This document shows, piece after piece, positions 61,223-64,000 of a DNA stretch of 64,000 nucleotides. The position numbers were made by a program, and so were the translations under genes. The stretch is taken from assembly GCA_900318375.1 (NCBI GenBank), contig ONKG01000002.1:1-64000 (forward strand), written 5' to 3'. This DNA is from an uncultured Lachnospiraceae bacterium. GTDB lineage: Bacteria; Bacillota; Clostridia; Lachnospirales; Lachnospiraceae. Under the pieces are notes generated by a model. That model was not told the origin of the DNA. It saw only the letters and a program-made list of their open reading frames with translations, and ran no database searches. How positions within the stretch are numbered: the first letter of the stretch is position 1; the number at the start of each line of letters is the position of its first letter.

Positions 61223-61319
61223 CTGTTTTTCCTCCGTGATTAAGCTGTACATTATCCGCAGCGCGGACAAATCCATCTTTCGTCCGCCGTCTTCCTGCCG
61301 CCGTCTTCCTGCGGTCTTC

Positions 61320-62819
61320 TTATGGATTGCAGTTTTTGCAGGGCTCATACCCCATTTCGATCAGTTCCTCGCGGCTTCCGTTGAATCCCTGCTTATTTTT
61401 TTCACTCATTTTCCGGACGGATTCGCAGCCGGGCAGATGAAATTTTCCTGTGCTGACGTTCACAATGAACCTCCAGTCTCCGTTCCTCATCCTTTCCCCG
61501 GGTGTCTCTGTCTGTCCGGGTGTCTCTTCCCGGCCGGACTGTCCGCTTCTTGTCACCGTATTTCCGGCTGAAGGACTCTCTTCTTTTCCTTCTCCGCCGG
61601 CGGAAATGCCGGCCGAAGGACTCTCTTCTTTTCCGTCCCCGCCGGCGGAAATGCCGGCCGAAGGACTCTCTTCTTTTCCGCCCCCGCCGGAGGAAATGCC
61701 GGCCGAAGTATCTCCGTCTCCCTCATCCCTGCTTTTTCCGTCTCCGTTTCCATTGCTGTCGTTTCCGGTAAAGGCCGGTCCGGTGCTCTCACCGGTCGCA
61801 TAGTCGATCGTGATGCCGGGCTGTACATTATAACAGAAGGCACAGAACTGCACCAGAGGATCCTCCACAGACCTCGCCTCCATCAAAACGCCGTCAGCCA
61901 GCAGATTATCCTTTTGAAAGACGGGCGTAACCCGGTACAGCACATGATTGCCGGTCCCTGTCACATAGGCGAGGACCGAATCCTCATAGGGAAGCATGCC
62001 CTCGACATTCAGATACCGCGTCCCCGTGATCAGGTTCTTTTCGTTGGCGTCCTGGCCCGTGAGCTGAAATCCGATCAGATGGCAGCGGTTATAGAGGTAG
62101 TTTCCCTCAATACCGTCATATTTTACAGTATGCCAGCCGGTCGGCTTGATCATGCCGATATTTCCCCGTTCCTCCCGGGGCAGGGTCTCGGGTCCCACGA
62201 GCGCACAGGCACCGGTGCATCGCCCAAGTTCATCCAGATCTCCGTAAACCTGACAGACCTCCGACTTCTGTCTTTCTTCCGCATCTGCAGTTTTGGCTGC
62301 TGCATCTTCTGCCGTATCGTCTGCCGCAGGATCTGCCGTTTGGTCGTCCGGACCCTGAGCCAGGGCAGTCACCATCCTGCGGGCGGCTTCCATCTCTGTT
62401 TCTTCAAAAAACGGGACATCCCCATTGACATCCGCCCAGACAGTCCCCGAAAACGGGGCCACTGCCGCCAGTTCAAAGGCGTCCGGAATTCCCGACTTCA
62501 GTGCGTTTCCTGCTTCTGCCAGCCCTGTTTCCGGATCTGAATAGTCCAGGTCTGAATAATCTATTTCTGAATTGCCCGGAGCTGAATTCAGTGCATCTGC
62601 ATTGAGTGTATCTGAATTGAGTGCATCTGAATTGTCCGGATCCGAACTGTCTGTTTCTGAATAATCTGTCTCTGAATAACCTGTTTCTGAATAATCTGTC
62701 TCTGCAGCTTCTGTTTTGCCGGATTGTCCATGCTCGTTTGAAATGCCGCATCCCGCGGCCAGAGCAGCAGCCAGAAAAAGCGTCAGCAGCCTTCGGAAAA
62801 AATGGTCAGATATTTTCAT
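61320..62819 (-). CDS. Secreted nuclease lipoprotein (DNA/RNA non-specific endonuclease)
   Basis: A 499-residue lipoprotein (lipobox LAAGC, Cys24). A Ser/Asp/Tyr-rich stalk of short repeats (about 30-90) is followed by a DNA-entry nuclease-type domain (about 180-345), with YLYNRCHLIGFQLTGQDANEKNLITGTRYLN; the His lies in the DRGH-like position. A second stalk of 15-residue repeats (GKEESPSAGISAGG, about 380-425) leads to the domain FHLPGCESVRKMSEKNKQ to EMGYEPCKNCNP, which is often at the end of Firmicute competence-type nucleases and may bind a metal by its Cys residues. The likely role is digestion of extracellular DNA. Confidence 0.87.
   Translation of the reverse strand: MKISDHFFRRLLTLFLAAALAAGCGISNEHGQSGKTEAAETDYSETGYSETDYSETDSSDPDNSDALNSDTLNADALNSAPGNSEIDYSDLDYSDPETGLAEAGNALKSGIPDAFELAAVAPFSGTVWADVNGDVPFFEETEMEAARRMVTALAQGPDDQTADPAADDTAEDAAAKTADAEERQKSEVCQVYGDLDELGRCTGACALVGPETLPREERGNIGMIKPTGWHTVKYDGIEGNYLYNRCHLIGFQLTGQDANEKNLITGTRYLNVEGMLPYEDSVLAYVTGTGNHVLYRVTPVFQKDNLLADGVLMEARSVEDPLVQFCAFCYNVQPGITIDYATGESTGPAFTGNDSNGNGDGKSRDEGDGDTSAGISSGGGGKEESPSAGISAGGDGKEESPSAGISAGGEGKEESPSAGNTVTRSGQSGREETPGQTETPGERMRNGDWRFIVNVSTGKFHLPGCESVRKMSEKNKQGFNGSREELIEMGYEPCKNCNP
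61570..61704. repeat. 45-bp tandem repeat inside the nuclease gene
   Basis: Three units beginning GAAGGACTCTCTTCTTTTCC at 61570, 61615 and 61660 encode a 15-residue linker repeat. Confidence 0.9.
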
Positions 62820-62854
62820 TTGCTGTGCCTCTCCGGATTCTTATCGTAAAACAA

Positions 62855-62895
62855 GACCGGTTTTCCCATTAAATACGGGGAAACCGGTCCTTTTT
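62855..62895. terminator. Terminator between the small gene and the nuclease gene
   Basis: GACCGGTTT (62855-62863) pairs with AAACCGGTC (62881-62889), with further pairing inside. The plus strand has CTTTTTTC after it; the minus strand has TTGTTTTA. Confidence 0.7.
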
Positions 62896-62945
62896 TCACA
62901 GCACAAATAATCCTGTACGGATACAGCTGTCACTTTTGTGTTGCA

Positions 62946-63074
62946 TCAGTCTCCTTCATTGTCCCGCGTGTCAATACCTGAAACGGCGGAAACCGCCGCG
63001 ATTATTCCCACCAGAACTCCAATCAGCGCCATGACGCCGAACGCTGCAAGGCCAATAACAGCTCCAATCTCCAT
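62946..63074 (-). CDS. Small membrane peptide (42 residues)
   Basis: An open frame with GGGAGGAAG six bases before the ATG. The product starts MEIGAVIGLAAFGVMALIGV, continues as one Gly/Ala-rich hydrophobic helix, and ends polar with RDNEGD. No family is recognised. The strong ribosome binding site and the terminator downstream support a real gene. Confidence 0.6.
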   Translation of the reverse strand: MEIGAVIGLAAFGVMALIGVLVGIIAAVSAVSGIDTRDNEGD

Positions 63075-63413
63075 GTCTTCCTCCCTGCTTTTGCGGACTG
63101 CCCGCACTCCCTGCAGACTGCTGCAGAATCAAACTTTCCGAATATGCCGCCCGCACCGGCGGCATCTGCGAAGAGAAATCGCGAAGGTGCTTTCGCACCG
63201 CTCTTCAATTTTCTCATACAATCCCCTAAAAGGCAACCGTGTTTTCCCGCGACATGGATCTGCGGCATGGCTGCCGCATGGCTCTGCGGAAAGGCTGCTG
63301 CACGGTTCTGCGGAAGGGCGGAGCTGCCGCATGGTTGAACTGCGGCATGGTTGTGACGTGTTTATGCGGCATGGCTGCCGCATATTTCTGCTGCGCGTTC
63401 ACTATTTCATAGC

Positions 63414-64000
63414 TCAGGCATTCAAGGCTTCGCGGTTCTTGTCCTCATGCATGTGCTCCATGGCAAGCTCATCTTCAATCGTCACGGCGCAGGCGCCCGG
63501 GACAAAGTATTGACGATACCAGACAAGGAAAGTATAGACATTCCAGATATGGCGGCTGTAGTCCTCCTTTCCGGCACGGTGCGCATCCAGAAGCTTCATG
63601 AGTTCATCTGTGTGGAAAAACATTTCCGCCTCCTTGCTGCAGAAGGCTTTTTTCACGATGTCATAGTACTTGTCCTGACGCAGCCAGATACGGATGGGGA
63701 CCGGGAAGCCCAGCTTTTTCTTCTCTGCTGCCGCGGCAGGCATATAGCGATGCGCCGCCTCGCGGAAAGCGGTCTTTGTATTGGTCTCGCTGATTTTCTC
63801 CTCCAGAGGCAGATCCTTTGCGACCATGTATACACCTCGGTCAAGGAAAGGGACACGGCTCTCCAGTCCGTGGGCCATGCTCATTTTGTCAGCCTTGAGG
63901 AGAATATCTCCCTGCAGCCAGAAATTCAGGTCGATATACTGCATTTTTTCCGTGTCCGTCAGGCCCTTTACTCTCCTGTAGAAAGGGGCTGTCAGATATT
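63414..64000 (-). CDS. asnB: Asparagine synthetase (glutamine-hydrolysing), C-terminal part
   Basis: The final 195 residues of an AsnB-type enzyme, whose 5' part lies beyond the right edge; the frame is open through 64000. The synthetase motif KADKMSMAHGLESRVPFLD, with a nucleotide/aspartate site, and a later LGFPVPIRIWLR are diagnostic. The C-terminus ends in an Asp/Glu/His-rich helix. Confidence 0.93.
   Translation of the reverse strand, partial: YLTAPFYRRVKGLTDTEKMQYIDLNFWLQGDILLKADKMSMAHGLESRVPFLDRGVYMVAKDLPLEEKISETNTKTAFREAAHRYMPAAAAEKKKLGFPVPIRIWLRQDKYYDIVKKAFCSKEAEMFFHTDELMKLLDAHRAGKEDYSRHIWNVYTFLVWYRQYFVPGACAVTIEDELAMEHMHEDKNREALNA

Larger units (their letters stand above)
62820..63413. 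other. Region with a small gene and low-complexity DNA
   Basis: Apart from the small gene at 62946-63074 and the terminator at 62855-62895, 63250-63400 has imperfect repeats of TGCGGCATGG and GCTGCCGCATGG. No other gene is supported. Confidence 0.5.

Overview
The window looks like a chromosomal segment of a Firmicute of the family Lachnospiraceae (Clostridium cluster XIVa relatives). The evidence is the 5' end of a clostridial-type 16S rRNA gene at the left edge, moderate GC content, strong AGGAGG-type ribosome binding sites, Gram-positive lipoproteins, cell-wall-binding repeats, and gene sets common in gut Lachnospiraceae (CvpA/DUF5711, EFR1 ferredoxin, BspA-type leucine-rich proteins). Species cannot be named from the sequence alone.

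Layout. 1-8.9 kb (minus strand): start of an rRNA operon with an UP-element promoter, then cvpA-like, DUF5711, galactose mutarotase, recR-ybaB-dnaX and a phosphofructokinase. 8.9-13.6 kb (plus): an M20 amidohydrolase, tRNA-Ser(CGA) on the minus strand, and a fusion of a glycerol-1-phosphate dehydrogenase with a HAD-IIA phosphatase. 13.6-24.3 kb: large surface or envelope genes, namely a patatin with a 300-residue helical repeat, a peptide-binding protein fused to a 3D (double-psi barrel) domain, a VanZ-like protein, an acyltransferase and a GH3 lipoprotein. 24.6-34.3 kb: housekeeping and redox genes (ArsD-like, flavin-binding PNPOx fold, endonuclease III, EFR1, polyprenyl diphosphate synthase, free-methionine sulfoxide reductase, XRE regulator, S51 peptidase) plus a membrane-anchored Hsp70-like protein with an unknown partner.

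34.4-54.4 kb is an accessory island. It contains two related cassettes, each with a membrane LRR protein on the left and a BspA/cell-wall-binding LRR protein on the right. Each cassette ends at a tRNA-Ala 3' sequence: a 64-bp identical repeat at 38092-38155 and 54331-54394. The second cassette carries a complete type I restriction-modification system (hsdR-hsdM-hsdS), an unknown gene inserted beside a duplicated hsdS tail, a serine recombinase with a membrane protein, and an unknown putative DNA-binding protein behind a palindromic promoter. The BspA gene of this cassette is broken by two short tandem duplications. This region is the best place to look for new biology.

54.4-64 kb returns to chromosomal genes: bioY under a BirA-type operator with DUF1284, a CotH-kinase protein, a PHP-family histidinol phosphatase, a lipoprotein, a nitroreductase, a secreted nuclease lipoprotein, a 42-residue membrane peptide, and the C-terminal part of an asparagine synthetase running off the right edge. 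Short tandem repeats (16 to 55 bp) sit in many intergenic regions and are a recurring trait of this genome.
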